64,000 bases of DNA from Rotaria socialis. Its lineage: Eukaryota; Rotifera; Eurotatoria; Philodinida; Philodinidae. The position numbers and the translations under genes were made by a program. Below, piece by piece: positions 12,294 to 25,702 of the stretch; the stretch's first letter is position 1; every line of letters begins with the position of its first letter. The notes under the pieces are model-generated. The model saw only the letters and a program-made list of their open reading frames with translations, did no database searches and was not told the DNA's origin. The stretch covers positions 44,813 to 108,812 of the forward strand of contig CAJNYU010002792.1 in NCBI GenBank assembly GCA_905331475.1. Direction: 5' to 3'.

Positions 12294-13117
12294 TGAACAT
12301 GATTAGAACAACAATAATTAAAAATCTCACTTCTTCTGCTTCTTAGCACTCATCTGTAGACGTTATTTATTCTAATAAGCATTACTCTAACGTAGTGTCT
12401 TCTGATCAAAAGTTATAATCTTTATTTTCTGAATAAAAATATATATTGAATCATTATAATGTTTTGTCGAAAATAAAATATTATCGAGAAATTCACGAAT
12501 CTTGATGCATTTATAATGAATAGTGAAAAGAAATAGTAAATGATGAAATTTTTAATGACTATTCATAAGAATTTCAGATGAATTTTCATCATCATAACAC
12601 GTTTATCCCAGTTTTTGAATCCATTACCCTATAACATTCTTCGACGAGCATAAATAATGATTTACATAAGATATTTGTGAAAAGTAATTGATACGTTATA
12701 TTATTCATAAAATATAGAACGTCACGTATACAACTTAAAGATAAGTGAGAGAGGGATTTTATTTGAAGGGTTATATTTAATATAGTTGTTAATGTATTAA
12801 ATCTAATTTCCTGTAGAGAATGAAAGTAAAGATGAATCATTAAATATTCTTTATGATAGACAGCTTTTAAGAGTTTCTCTGTACAATATCGTTAATTCCA
12901 ATCTGCGATTGACAAGAGTAAGTTCATTGTTTTATTGATTTATATACTATGTTATAATATTGCTATCGGTCATATCAATCAAATGTTTAATTATAAAAAC
13001 GATCTGTGCCACATGCATTTTTTTAAAATAAGACTCATTTTTGTTTTTGTAAAATGATTCTCAAATATATTGTTGGTATTAATCAGTGTGTTATGTTCAT
13101 TAATCTATATGAGATGA
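12294..13117. other. Downstream of GLUT gene
   Basis: AT-rich non-coding sequence, including the probable GLUT 3' UTR with AATAAA near 12432 and 12471. I see nothing else that I can support here. Confidence 0.6.
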
Positions 13118-13125
13118 ATTCTAAG

Positions 13126-13487
13126 CAGGGTTGCCACCTCTTCCGCTATTTGCGGAAAGTTTCCGCTTTTTCAATTTTTTTCCGCTATTTTTCCGCTGTT
13201 CCGCTTTTTCGTATAAAACGTCTTGCATATCAAACACTACGTACAGAATAATATTTGATATTATTGAATCAATTCTAATTGTTCACAAATACCGTGAGCC
13301 ATTATTCTTTTATGTTTTGAAATTTTGATGAAATAAAAAGAAATCCAACAAATATGAAAAAAAAATGCCTAATATTCTCAGAAGCACCACAAATCTGCAA
13401 CAATATAAGCTTCCGCTTTTTTCCCGCTTTTTCTGTTTTTCTTTCCGCTATTTTCCGCTTTTTGGACTTCATCAGGTGGCAACCCTG
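13126..13487. mobile_element. hAT-type MITE, 362 bp, 8-bp target duplication
   Basis: The element begins CAGGGTTGCCACCT and ends with the exact reverse complement AGGTGGCAACCCTG. It is flanked on both sides by ATTCTAAG (13118-13125 and 13488-13495), an 8-bp target-site duplication. CAG...CTG ends and 8-bp duplications are the hallmark of hAT transposons. Subterminal regions carry repeated TTCCGCT/TTTCCGC motifs, plausible transposase-binding sites. The centre is AT-rich and non-coding. Confidence 0.92.
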
Positions 13488-13495
13488 ATTCTAAG

Positions 13496-15196
13496 GTAGA
13501 CAATTAGCAAAGCCTAAATTCTAAAAGAACATATTCATATTATGATTATAATATCATGAATGATTTCTGGATGTAAGACTTGTGATAGTAATGATAATCA
13601 AAAACTCTCCATAAAAAAGAAAAAATTATTTCAGTAAAGCGTATTTTTCTTTTACTTGATGACATTGTTAGTTAACGGACATAGTAAAAAATTGTAATGA
13701 CTCTTTTTCTAGATAAATTTTAGTCACATACAAAGAAAGTTCTCACATGATGAAGTTTAATTCAACTGAAAATAATACCACAATTGATAAACAAAGTATT
13801 ATTAACACATGAAGTTATCATTGGTATAAATAGTTACTATTTAATAGGATGTTAAATGTTTGATACTTCAGTTGTTATTTTTCTAATCAATATTATTTTA
13901 TAGTAATTATTTTTTGAATCCCTGTGGAGAAAAAAAATAAGCACTATTATTTATACATCCAAGTGAAGTTTAATGGAGTCAAAGGGTGCATATCAATTAG
14001 AATTGAAATTGATGAGCATTTATAAAAGTACCTATGAAATTTTTACTACAAGTTTTATTTGAATTTCTAAATAATTTTTTACAAATTGTAAAAAAAAGAA
14101 GAGAATAATGTCTAGGCACTCAATACCTGTATGATTAAAATATTATAGTCATTGATAAGACTGTTCTAATACTTTTCTATATTTCATGATACCGATGAAC
14201 ATAATTTTAATATAAATGCAAGCAAAGTGACTGTTTCGCCATTCAGAATAAATCAATGATTAAGATAAAATAGCTATTACGTAGAGTGCAATAGTTATGT
14301 CTTCTTAGACACATGATATACGTGTTTCAAATCATTAATATTAAACAAAATTAATAAGATTCCATTCAATGATTATACCAGACCAATTGATTATGTTGAC
14401 TTTTATTTAATGAGAAACCTAAAATATGTTGTAGTAGAAGAAAAATTTCATTTCTTTTATTGATTGTAATGAAGTGAAAAACAAATTGCACTCGATTGAT
14501 ATTAAGCTGCTTATAAAAATTGAATTATTCTTCTATTTATCAATAAAAGATTAAAAGATAATATTTTTCTTGAGAAAACAAAATACATTTTGTCCAAAAG
14601 AAAATTTGATGTAAATCTAATAAATAGTAATCCGGTAAGATTGTACACACCACTCGAAAATCAAAAAAAAGACCAAAATGAAATGTGCAAAAAGAACAGT
14701 GATAAACACTAATTTGTTATTTTCAATTGACATTTATATTCTCCTTGTCTGTCGTTGTATATCAGACACAGTCGATCGGCAAGGTTTGTGTGCAATATTC
14801 GTATATAAATACACGTGTCTCAATCGAACATATTTTCAATCTAGAGATAAGCATCACCATGGATATCAACTGGCAATGGCAGATGGCAATCATTATTCAT
14901 TTGGTTGAAATTAAATATAGAGATAAGCAGTAGATTTTTCATTTTTTCTTTTGACAATTATTACAGAGAAAATTTCATATAACTTTTTAGTTATTTTCTC
15001 TAGTTGTATCTGAGAATAAAGTTTCTTTTTTTGTATAGTATAAGTTCTAATAATTTTTTCATATATTTTTCAGTAGCTTCCTCAGCTCCCAAATAATGAT
15101 TAGGCGTGAGCTAAGAATAAGTAGAAAAAACGTCAGTACAAAGTGGTACAATTAGATTGCGTGTTGTCCTTTTGGCCCTATTACTGTGCTGTGTGT

Positions 15197-15240
<44 letters not shown>

Positions 15241-18200
15241 CTCTCTCTTGCTCACTTTTTTCTCTTGATGAATACTTTTATATGTCGATTCCTTTTCACT
15301 TTTCAAACGAGCATGCCAGTATGTAACATTAAACTCTTTTTCCACCACTGGTCGTTTACATTCAGTCGTGTTAACAAAAAAAAAAAGGTGCACCGACGTA
15401 CATATAAATCGTATTAACATCATCAACCATCGACGTAAAATCCAGTAAAGTTGATTATATATATTTTTTTCTTTTCTTCGACTTATTTACGTCAGTGTAA
15501 GTGCAAATCAGATAATAAATAACTTTCATATGTGTAAATTTATGAGACAATTGAAGGATAAAAACAAAACTTGCCTATTTGTTTATTTGTCTGTTTGTCG
15601 TGATACAAAAAAGTAATCGTATATCTTTGTCCGAATAGCATCCTCAATATTGCGTTAAAGGCGTATGCGTAGGTGGGTGGGTGTTATACGATGTGAGTTG
15701 AGCATTATGGCATATCGCACCTATGTGTGTAGATTTGCTACAATATAATAAATTCATTTTTTTTTCTTTTTCTTCTCCTCTTCATGTCAAGTGGAAAAAA
15801 AGACACCAACCTTTTGTTCGTTGGCGTCTTTAAAATATGTCTAAATGCGTCATTTTTTTTCTTCTTGACTGATATCAACATGAGAGAAGGTTAGTGTTGA
15901 GAAAAAGTGAATACTTTTCAATAGACAAAGCATAATTTGTGACCTTCCCGATTTTCAAAGTTAAGCTCATAATACGCACAAAACTTCATAGAAAAAAAAA
16001 TATTAAACGACGGCAAAAAAAAGAAATAAAATATTGGTTTAGTTCTATTTGTCGCACATAGCAACATCAACTTCCTGAGAAATTCATCCGGTATGACTAT
16101 AATTTGTTTGCATGATGAAAAAGATCATTCATTCATACATCCAACCGGTAATGTTTTATTTCAGAAGCAAAATCAATTTTAGTTTAATATCGTTTTCTTT
16201 CTATGACGACTTAGTAACGTTTGAACTGACGCGTCCATAGTTTTCTATCAATGCGTGTAAGGTTTCTTGATCCTTTTTCGCCTTGACGCTTGATGAATAT
16301 GTCACCATTTCATGTTATATATATATATATTTATTTGATTGTCTTAAAGAAAGAAAAAATGAAAAAAAACGAACTAACCTTCTCTTTCTTTTTTATGCTT
16401 GCTAGTTCATTCATATTAAATTATAATCCTTTGTATCGAACTAACTTGCATACATATATACATTTACTTTCGAACATGCAATTTGTAAAGCTCAAAATCG
16501 ATCTCCTTCTTTTTTTTTCATTCTACATACCATGTTTATCACAACATGATCTGTATAAAAATTACCATGAGCAATGGCATAATATAAATATCAATGATAT
16601 TTTTTCTATGTTCAACATTGCGTTCTTGAAATATTTCTTCAGTTTTTTTTATCAACTCTTTTTGTGCTTGCTGCTTTTATCGAATTTATACTAGGAAACT
16701 CGTGTAGACAAATGACCCTATATGCCATTATCTATCAATACACACACAAATGTAATTGCTCACTTATTTTCAATCGATATGTCGATGTCTGCGCCTCTCT
16801 ATTCACACAAATTCAATTGATTTTACAACGGGGTGTGTATACACACGTTTGCAATCCATTAGATATGTGTGTGTATGTGTGCTCTCACTTTATCTTTTCA
16901 AACTTGCCATACTCATGTATGTATGTATATATGTATGTATATATAAACAATTTGTGTTGATATTCAAAGTATACGTGCAAGTACCCTATAGAGAATTATT
17001 GTTATCCTTCTTGAGCCTTTGTCGCATGAATTAATTTAGAACAAGCAAAAAGAAAGTAATAATAAAATTAATAGATTCTAGTGTTTTTGTTTGATGACAC
17101 ATAGAATGAAATAAGGTGATGAGCTTTCGCTTGTCTTGAATTTGTTGTAGCAATGTCTATGTCTATGACAGGTAAATTTATGTATATCAAAGACAAAAAA
17201 AAAGACTTATTTACTAGACACGAGACAACACTAATGTTAATCATTACTTGTGTGTATGTTCAAGGGATTTTTTCTTTTGCACACGTATATAATAATATAT
17301 GATTGAGATACTCATCTGAAGATGGCTTTGATAACCTTGGAATTTTTTATTCCTTGTATGGAGCTTGTCATGCGTCGCTTTTGATTTTTGAAGTGTGTAG
17401 CTCTCTATTCCGTAAAGATGCGTTTTTAGAATGAGTTAAAATACATAAAAATAAAATCGTTTAGATTATTTGTAGTATGATATTATACTTTTATTTGACG
17501 GGTATGAAAGCGAATGATTTTGCCTGGCCAATGCTGTCGAATTTTTTTATCAAGCAGCTGTGGCTCTTAACGTTTATGAATACGGAGTTTTTATTTCTCT
17601 TTTCAAGCTGACACGCATACAAATCCAAGATGACGACAGAATCAGAGAATATTTCTTGAGGTAATTTGTGATGTAAGTATCGTCGACCTAGCTACATGGT
17701 AAAGTGCCGTTGTATTCTTTTTTCTTACGGTTAAAATAATCCTCATTTTTCTTCTATTTGCGTAAAAATATTTATGGTTCATTCGATATTCTAGTCTAAC
17801 AGGTATGATGCATATAGACACAATATTTTTTGGCTGTACATTGTATTTCTTTGAGTTTAGATGTATGTAAATTAATTCAATTTATTGTTGTTCAGATAAA
17901 ATATTGTTTTCAATGAAAATTAGTTCGATTTTCAACTTATTGAATCATAATAAAAAAAAGAGACGTATAAAAACACATTTTTTTCTTTTTTTGCCGGAAA
18001 AAAAACATGAGAAAAGAAGATTTTTATTGAAGTTTCTTTTTTCCTCTCATTTTCTAATGAAGATAGATTTAAGATAGTTATATATAATCTTCTTCGTTTT
18101 CTTTCTATTTTATTAAAACTATATTTGCTTGAGAAGAAGTGCGAAGGACATATATCTTACGTTAGTTGTTTCTCATTTTTTTTTCACATTCAGCGATGCG

Positions 18201-18665
18201 CATGCCCGTCCGTGTGTGAATGTGCGTTCACTTAGAGAGAAAAAAAGAATTCCTGTTGTTCAGTGTACTCTTGTCGGACATGTATATATGCGTAATAATC
18301 GATCGGGTACCGTTAGTAGACTTGTTGATTCAATCGTTCAAGTGAATGTATGAGAGAATGAATACGTAAAACATTAACTATAAAAAAAGACGATGTAGTG
18401 AAGAGTGATTGATATTTTAACTTCTGATTATTTCTTTCTTTCTTCTTTCTTTTTGACTAATTGACAATTACATCTCCGTTATCGGATCTCACCTTTCTTA
18501 TGTAGATGGATTTGATATTTTTTTCTTTCTCTTTCTCTCTTCATTTATATAGGTTACATACAAAAAAAAATACCATCTATTGACATGTATTCTCTTATGA
18601 ATGTCTTCGATGTTCTTGACGATTTCATTTCAGATTAAAAAATAAATAAACAAATAACACATAAA
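13496..18665. other. Long intergenic region, 5.2 kb
   Basis: AT-rich sequence with poly-T/pyrimidine tracts, (TG)n and (CT)n microsatellites and short (TA)n runs. Several open frames of 65-134 codons exist (for example around 14680, 16290 and 18129) but they are rich in Phe, Tyr, Ile and Cys from T-rich DNA and have no exon-like boundaries or recognisable domain. No RNA gene was recognised. Confidence 0.6.
15190..15248. repeat. (TG)n(CT)n microsatellite
   Basis: A short TG repeat runs directly into about fifteen CT units and then CTTT units. It creates spurious open frames on both strands (Ser/Leu-rich on +, Arg/Glu-rich on -). Confidence 0.9.
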
Positions 18666-19402
18666 ATGGCTTTATTCTTTGTTGGTTATTTAATAGCTGT
18701 ATCAAGTACAATTGCATTCATTGTCGCTATTCTAACACCAAAATGGATCTATCCCAATTCTCTAACAAGTCCTAGTGAAACAAATTTTCGTGGAATTTTT
18801 TATGTTGATCAAGGCCGCAACGATTCAGTATGCCGCGATTGGATTCTTATCTATAAAGATTCAGTAGCTACTTGTCGACCACGTATGTATTGAGCACATA
18901 TCTTTGCCAATTTTGTTTCTACAGTCAACTATGTTACTTTCATCATTTGAAATCATTTTTTAGCGTACGCTGTTGCATGCGCAGCATTAGCAATTATAGC
19001 TTCGTCGCTATCAATTATTCTTCTTTGGCTTGCTGGTGCTTATCTCTATATTCGTCGTCGACGTCTTGTTCCTCATTTCGTATCAGTTTTAGCTGCATTA
19101 ACATTATTAATTTGTAAGTCAACTTCATGACTTTTAGCCATTCATACCTATTGAAATCATTTCTCTTATTTATTATTGAAATTCTAGTTGCAATAAGTGC
19201 CACCATATGGGTAGTAATGATTACCATGAATCGTGATGTAAATTCAACCATTAGCCGTGACAATATTGGTTTTTCAACTTGGATTGCTGTTGGCTCAACT
19301 GGTGGTTATTTTCTTGCGTTTATATTATTTATTATCTATCGTATCGATCTTGGCCATCGAAGGTATCTCAAAGAAATGGACATGAATTCGCGTCGCTTCT
19401 AG
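18666..19402 (+). CDS. Claudin/PMP22-like four-TM protein, paralog 1
   Basis: Three exons, 18666-18882, 18964-19113 and 19188-19402, with both introns in phase 1, give 193 residues. Four hydrophobic segments are visible: GYLIAVSSTIAFIVAILTPK at the N-terminus, a long middle one with LAIIASSLSIILLWLAG, one with FAISATIWVVMITM after the last junction, and WIAVGSTGGYFLAFILF near the end. The first extracellular loop has TPKW, then RGIFYVD and paired cysteines (VCRDW, ATCRP), a layout like the W-GLW-C-C signature of the PMP22/EMP/claudin superfamily. A basic IRRRR follows TM2 and the tail is charged. In the family such proteins form cell-cell junctions or regulate membrane adhesion. The gene shares exon layout and phases with two others at 32680 and 33611. 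The sequence 85 bp after the stop is a 102-nt G run and an N. Confidence 0.78.
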
Positions 19403-19483
19403 ATACATATTTATATACAAATAGAGATGTTTTGTACATATTCTCTTCCGTGTCACTTTCTTGCTCGAATCTATGTTTGCATG

Positions 19484-19588
<105 letters not shown>

Positions 19589-19589
19589 N

Positions 19590-19709
19590 AAAAGTAAAAT
19601 CGACATGCATTAGAGATTAGCGATCGTTCGCTATGATTCATTTCTTTTCTACTTACTAAGTTGATGCTGTAGTTAGCATATGAAAATATTTCTTTCAAAT
19701 AATCTGTGT
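19590..19709. repeat. 120-bp inverted copy of 21405-21524 (left arm)
   Basis: Starting at the base after N, 120 bp read as the exact reverse complement of 21405-21524. Identity stops abruptly at 19709/21405. The perfect match next to N and poly-G suggests an assembly duplication. Confidence 0.9.
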
Positions 19710-22700
19710 TTCATTATCTTTATTCTTTCATCAACATAAAAGAATCAACAAGTAGAACTCTATATACATATATGCATGAGAACTAAATTTGCATCAACTC
19801 ACAGCTGCAGTCACGTGATATATAGTATGTAATATAAAACAGCTAAGCTGAAAGAAAAGAATTTTATATAATTACTTATATCTAATACTATACTAACGAA
19901 AAAAAAACTAGGCGGTACAGTAGAAAGATTAATACAAAACACAGATCAAATTCATATATCCCCGTGAAAATATAAACTTGTGATGTGTATGCATGCATTT
20001 GTTTGCATCCCTATATTTGCTTGCTTTCTCATCTCACAGTTGGCTGTCAAAAAATTTATACGTATGTTATGGTAATGTTGACCAGTAAAGGAAGAAAAAA
20101 GGACGAGAACAAATATTGACATTGAGCTCGTCTCTTTTTCTTAAGAAAAGCTTGATCAATTATGTATATACATATTTATATAGATATTATTAGAAATTGC
20201 TTCGTTTTTTTCTTTTCTCTTTTTCAATATTGTCCGTTTTTTAGTTCGTCTCACGATCTCTATTCAGCATAATCATTTTAACGCTTCTCTAATTTTATCT
20301 TGCTTATTCAACTCAAACAAGTTTCTATATTACAACTATATATTTACTTATATTCTGGTTTTTCCTTATATGGTTACATTTATGTTCGATCAAGAATTTT
20401 CGTTGTTGTTCTGTCATAAATTGGCTCTGAATTTTGTTGTAATTGATTTGTACTATGTACAAATCTGTGCTGCTTGTTGATGCGTGTTTTTTTTGGTTAT
20501 TCAAATGGATTTTTATAAATTGATGTTATGCGTTTCTTTTTCTTTAGTATATCATAAATTTTTCAAAGAACAACGAATATGTAAATATATCAACATATGG
20601 ATAAATCAGTAGTTGTATTTATAGATGTTTCTTTTTTTTGAAACAAAACAAATCTGTCTCCCTCTCCCCCTCTCTCTCTCTTTATATATAAATAGTATAG
20701 AAACATTGTTTTCTAGCACTCGATACACTTCCATGTTGAGAGAAAATGACAGAATAATTTTGTTTAAGTGTGTGTATTTGATTTAAACAGTCTCAAGAGA
20801 AATAATATACTTTAATATTTATTACGCATTTTATTATTCAAAATATTGGCTGGCTTTTTTTCTATAAATAGATATCTCAAATAGCCTTTTTTTTTAAATA
20901 AATTGTTAATAATATAAAAATAGGCCTTCTTATTATCAGAAAAAGTGATATAATGACTAAGACAAGTTTATTTATTTATATGTCTACCATTTTTCTAGCA
21001 GTAGGAACCGAATATATATTCAAAAATAATATGCTAATAAGCTCAATTTTAAATAGACAGCACCCAAGTGGTGACAGTGAGCTGAAGCAAAATAAAAACC
21101 GTAAAGCTTTTTAGTCTAAGAAGATTAGTGTCAAACAACAAACTTTTCCTATTCTTGTTAGTAGAATTTCATAGAGGCAAAATCATTTTTTCGAAAACTT
21201 CGATAAGAAGAAAAAGCATGCTCGAATTATACTAATTTTTTTATAAATAAATGCAGAACATGTTCTCAACAGAATTATGTTTTTTTTCATGTACTATGTT
21301 TTGAAGAAAAAAATAAAAATGAATCAAAAAACTTTTTCAATTCATTATTTCAATGCATTAGTATTATAATATTTTCGATGCAAAATTAGCAGAACGAATA
21401 AAATACACAGATTATTTGAAAGAAATATTTTCATATGCTAACTACAGCATCAACTTAGTAAGTAGAAAAGAAATGAATCATAGCGAACGATCGCTAATCT
21501 CTAATGCATGTCGATTTTACTTTTAAATATTATGCTGAGAAAGGTCATACTATAGACATTCGTTTGATTATTATTATTACCTTAAAAGACATATGCAAAT
21601 GTGTCGGTAAATTTCTAATAAAGCAGTAACAAAAGTTTCCTTTGAACTATAGACTTTTATATGAGATAAGTACATGAAGCAGATATAGAAAAAAGCACAG
21701 ACACGAACCATGTATAAAAACAAATAACTGATGTGCCGCTAGCTTCATCTTGGTTCATTCATACTTCATTTGTTAGATCATATTTAGATAAGAAAAGGTT
21801 TGAAAAAATTTGTGTCTATGACCTATTAGCAATGAGCCACAACTGTTACATTGAAGTTTTTTTTTTATTGAATGTCAATCGTTTCCAAGCAAACCAAAAA
21901 TTTAATTAGATTTAATAGCAAATCAATAATCCTACAAATTTTAGCAAAAACATAAATCGTTGTTAGTCTTTTTTTAAAGCTAAACATCGGAAGAAACATA
22001 TCTACGTTTTCATTGAAACCTTGAGAGTTGTTCCGATAAGTATCGACTGCATTTCTTTAAAAAAAGTAACGAGTATTCAAGAATATATTTAATAGTGTAT
22101 TATGTGCTCAATGCTTTGAAGATTTTTTTCTATAGCTTCCTGTAATCTTTCGAATGACGTATCAATGAATCAATATGAAAGTAAATACCTCGATTACTTA
22201 CGTCGTTAACCGTCTGCAAATCATTTACTAAGGAACATATGTTTTGCTTGTTATCCGTATGTAATTACAAGTTGTTATTTTTCTTCTTACTTTTAAGACA
22301 ACATCATATTCTGTAGTTTTATTTTAACTAAATTCCAATGTAAAACTGATCTGACCAAACGAGAAAGCTTTTTTTTTAATTAAAATAGCAATTAAAATTA
22401 TTTAATTACATCTCAATGGGATTAGAACGTCTTAATCCATATTTGCAAACTTCTGTTCTATTACACATATTGGCTTGTTTGAATAGCATTATAGTTATCG
22501 TTACACGTCGCAATTCGACTATTTGTCTTCTTTTATTATGGAAGTTTGTTTGATTTCACTGGAATGCAAGGCTAAATGAAAGAGCTCATTAGAAACCAAT
22601 GAACAGTTATTCAATAATAAGAAATGAGATAAAAAAAATAAATGTATATCTAGTAACTTCGAGATATTCTTGACCTTGATATTTCTGATCTGAAAATGTA

Positions 22701-24320
22701 ATACATTGTGTTTAGTTCCAAAAGTTAGCGAAGTTAATATATTGAAAAATAAATTGACTCGTTTTTATTTGTTATGACTTCTAAATTGTAGAGAAATAAA
22801 ATTCTCTTAAAGACTAACTTTCCTCAAATTCTCCGATTTTGTGATTGACAGTGTGTTCGATAACCAACACTTTGCTCTATCGAACATACTTTAATTTAGC
22901 TATTTTATGATAAATTTTGAGAAAACTATACGAATTTTTCTGAAACCCTGATATCTATTCTATAATAAAAAAAAAAGAAACATGTTGGAAACTTTGATTT
23001 GATGATGGACATTACACAACCGTATAAATAGAACAAACAAAACGCTTCGCCAAATATGTTTGTATAGGTTTATTCAATTTGTTCTAATCAATGATCTACG
23101 AACAGTTTATTCGAAAATTCTCTATACACTATTTTATTGTAGAAAAAGTCTTGAATCATACTTGGAAAACATCATTTTCTTTTTTTTCTCACAATAGAAT
23201 TTTTCTTTTTAATATGTTCGTATTTCTAAAATTCTAAACGCTATAGAACTTGGATTACTGTCAAAATGAACACATTGATTAGCTCTACAATCTAATATAG
23301 GTAACGTTTTGAATTCTAGACTTACGTTAGTATCTCATGAGGCATAATTTTCTCAATGTAGATATTGTATTCTTGTCATGCCTTATGAGATAAGCTTAAA
23401 ATAAAGCTAACCCGAACCTTCTACCGTTTGAAAAGGCAGAGAAATTTGAAAAGCACGAAAAGTAAAATTTCGATAAACTCAATATTTTGAACTATAAATT
23501 TTACTGTGAAATACTTAGCCCAAAATACACTTCCTTTGAAAATCTAAGCAAGATTAGATGATTGAAAACTAAAACAAACATTAGTATGAGACGGGATGAC
23601 TTAGCACCCTATTTACAAGTTCAAGGAATGATGTCTTGGAAATAAAAGACAAGTTTCTACGTTAGGTTTTGAATTCATTGAATAATGACAGGTTTAATTA
23701 AGATGTTCAATCAAAAAGATTTCTATTTCACAGAATTCTAAACTGTAAATTAATGAAGCCTACAGCTGAAATAATTTTCTATGTCGTATTTTTGTTTTAC
23801 AACTTAATTCACTCAATTATAGCTTTCTTGTTTTCTCATATCAAACTTAGAATAATGAAAAATCTATTGTTGTACTCCATATTATTATTCGTTTTCAAAT
23901 TGAAACTCGTATAAATATTTTGATAGCATTTGTGCTACCAAGTGAAAACAGAATCAATGCTTCCAACTTAAACAAATACTTATGTGATTTTCTGTATTAA
24001 TGATCAACTTCAAATTTTGTAAAATAAAAAAATATGATCATTCAATTAAATGAACTATTTCTTCGACAATGTAGAATGTAATTGCCTTTTAAAATTTTCA
24101 CGAGTCAAATAGATCTTATATATTCGAATACATATTTATTACTATGAATCTTTTTTACGATCATTGTTTTTTTTCTCTTTGACATGCGTATATTAAATTG
24201 ATGTCGTCGATATCCTCTTCAAAAGTAATTAGCATAACGAAGAAAACAACAATATAACTATTAAAATTGAATATGATGATTTATGTTACGTTCATTCATT
24301 GAGATTTGTTTAAAAGAAAT
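19710..24320. other. Long intergenic region, 4.6 kb
   Basis: AT-rich, with no open frame or exon-like segment that I can support. It includes the right arm of the inverted duplication at 21405-21524 and pyrimidine-rich patches near 20660. Confidence 0.55.
21405..21524. repeat. 120-bp inverted copy of 19590-19709 (right arm)
   Basis: This is the partner of the arm next to the poly-G/N junction, read on the opposite strand without a mismatch. The 1.7 kb between the arms is ordinary AT-rich sequence. Confidence 0.9.
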
Positions 24321-24321
24321 A

Positions 24322-24528
24322 AAGTACAAAAGCTGTTTTATGTGCAGCTTGCGATGCTGTTGAAATTGGACTACACCAGTTACAAACAACAAGTTTGTTC
24401 AAAGAAATTAGAAAACGTTTATTATTATGTTATCTCCGTTGGTACAATATAGAAACGAAATTTTTATCAATTTATCATGAATATATGAGGATCTGGAAAA
24501 AGAATTTCATTGAAACAAAAAATAAATA
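24322..24528 (+). pseudogene. Possible orphan coding fragment or terminal exon
   Basis: A frame ending at TAA (about 24526-24528) without an ATG reads ACDAVEIGLHQLQTT, then FKEIRKRLLLCYLRWY and YHEYMRIWKKNF. It has the GAA/CAA/TTA codon bias seen in the real genes here, and an AG acceptor-like site (TTTATGTGCAG) lies at its 5' side. I do not recognise it, and no partner exon was found upstream. It may be the last exon of an unseen gene, a relic, or chance. Confidence 0.25.
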
Positions 24529-25702
24529 ATTCAAAGAGAGAGTAATTTGAAAGTAAATTTATGTATTTATTTCTTTTCTATGTTATTCTCATACTCAGTT
24601 TTCAAGCCATTTGAAAGCGCGCTTGACTACTCGACATTTGCTCATATATACTTCGAATTGTTCTACATATGAAGAAAAATGACGTATAATTCATCGATGC
24701 TATTGATTTAATGTATGAAGTGCTTGCAGCAAAACCCTGCAAGAACAGCTGGATAAATATCCATTGTGTACATAATATAAAAATGAATTTTAGTGAAATT
24801 TTGGAGTCCTTCATAAGCAATAAGCGTCATATGTACTTGAAAATAATCTAGTTTGCTAAATAATAGTTAAGTATAACTGATAGATATAATTAGTATGCTT
24901 TACTAGTTTTGTCTCGAGAACGTCTATAAAGTGACTCCCTGCAACTAATATTGTGTACTTCTACGAGCGTGAACAAACCAATTGAGATCGGTTCCAATTT
25001 CAGGTGATTCTGTCTAGCTTAACTCTTGATTCGCAAAGTCACTATATATTATATCAAAATCGTGTAATATAAGGATAATTTCATGATCGAAATATTTAGT
25101 TTAAACCGAAAAATATTGCTATACTGAAAACTTATTTACTTCATGTTTTCGAATTGTCACATATTTATTCACCTTTATTTATTATCATCAAAAACAAAAT
25201 ACTATACATGCAATTATTAACATTGATAAATAAGATAGAAATATTTTTCATTTAGTCATATGAAAAAAAATCTAACGAACGCAAAAATAAATATAAGAGA
25301 ATATGAAAATACACCACACTAATACTTTACAGTAAATTATTACATAAGAAACAAGTACTATGAAAAAATGAAATGAAAGTTAGTTAAACGAAAATGAAAA
25401 GTCATAAGAAAAGATGATAACATATTTATACAAGACAAAAAACGTCAAAGAATAGTAAAATATACAATAGAAAGAAAGTCAGAAACTGGTTTGTATCACA
25501 AAAAAAGGAGAATTACAAAAAAAAGCAAGGTCTTTCAAGATTTCATATAACTTATTTAGTAAGAAAGAAAAAAATAAATATTTAATAAAAGACCAGTTCT
25601 CATTCGAGCTTAATTGATTTGTAATTTTCTTACTATAATTAACTCTGTACATACCAATGCTCACAAAAAAGACACCCCTAAAGATTCAAAATCGAACGAT
25701 GC
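24529..25702. other. Intergenic, 1.2 kb
   Basis: AT-rich non-coding sequence leading to the 3' end of the RRM gene on the - strand. Nothing else was identified. Confidence 0.6.

Noticed and set aside
15157..15426. Leu/Ser-rich (+) and Arg/Glu-rich (-) frames
   Set aside because: Both are created by the CT microsatellite.
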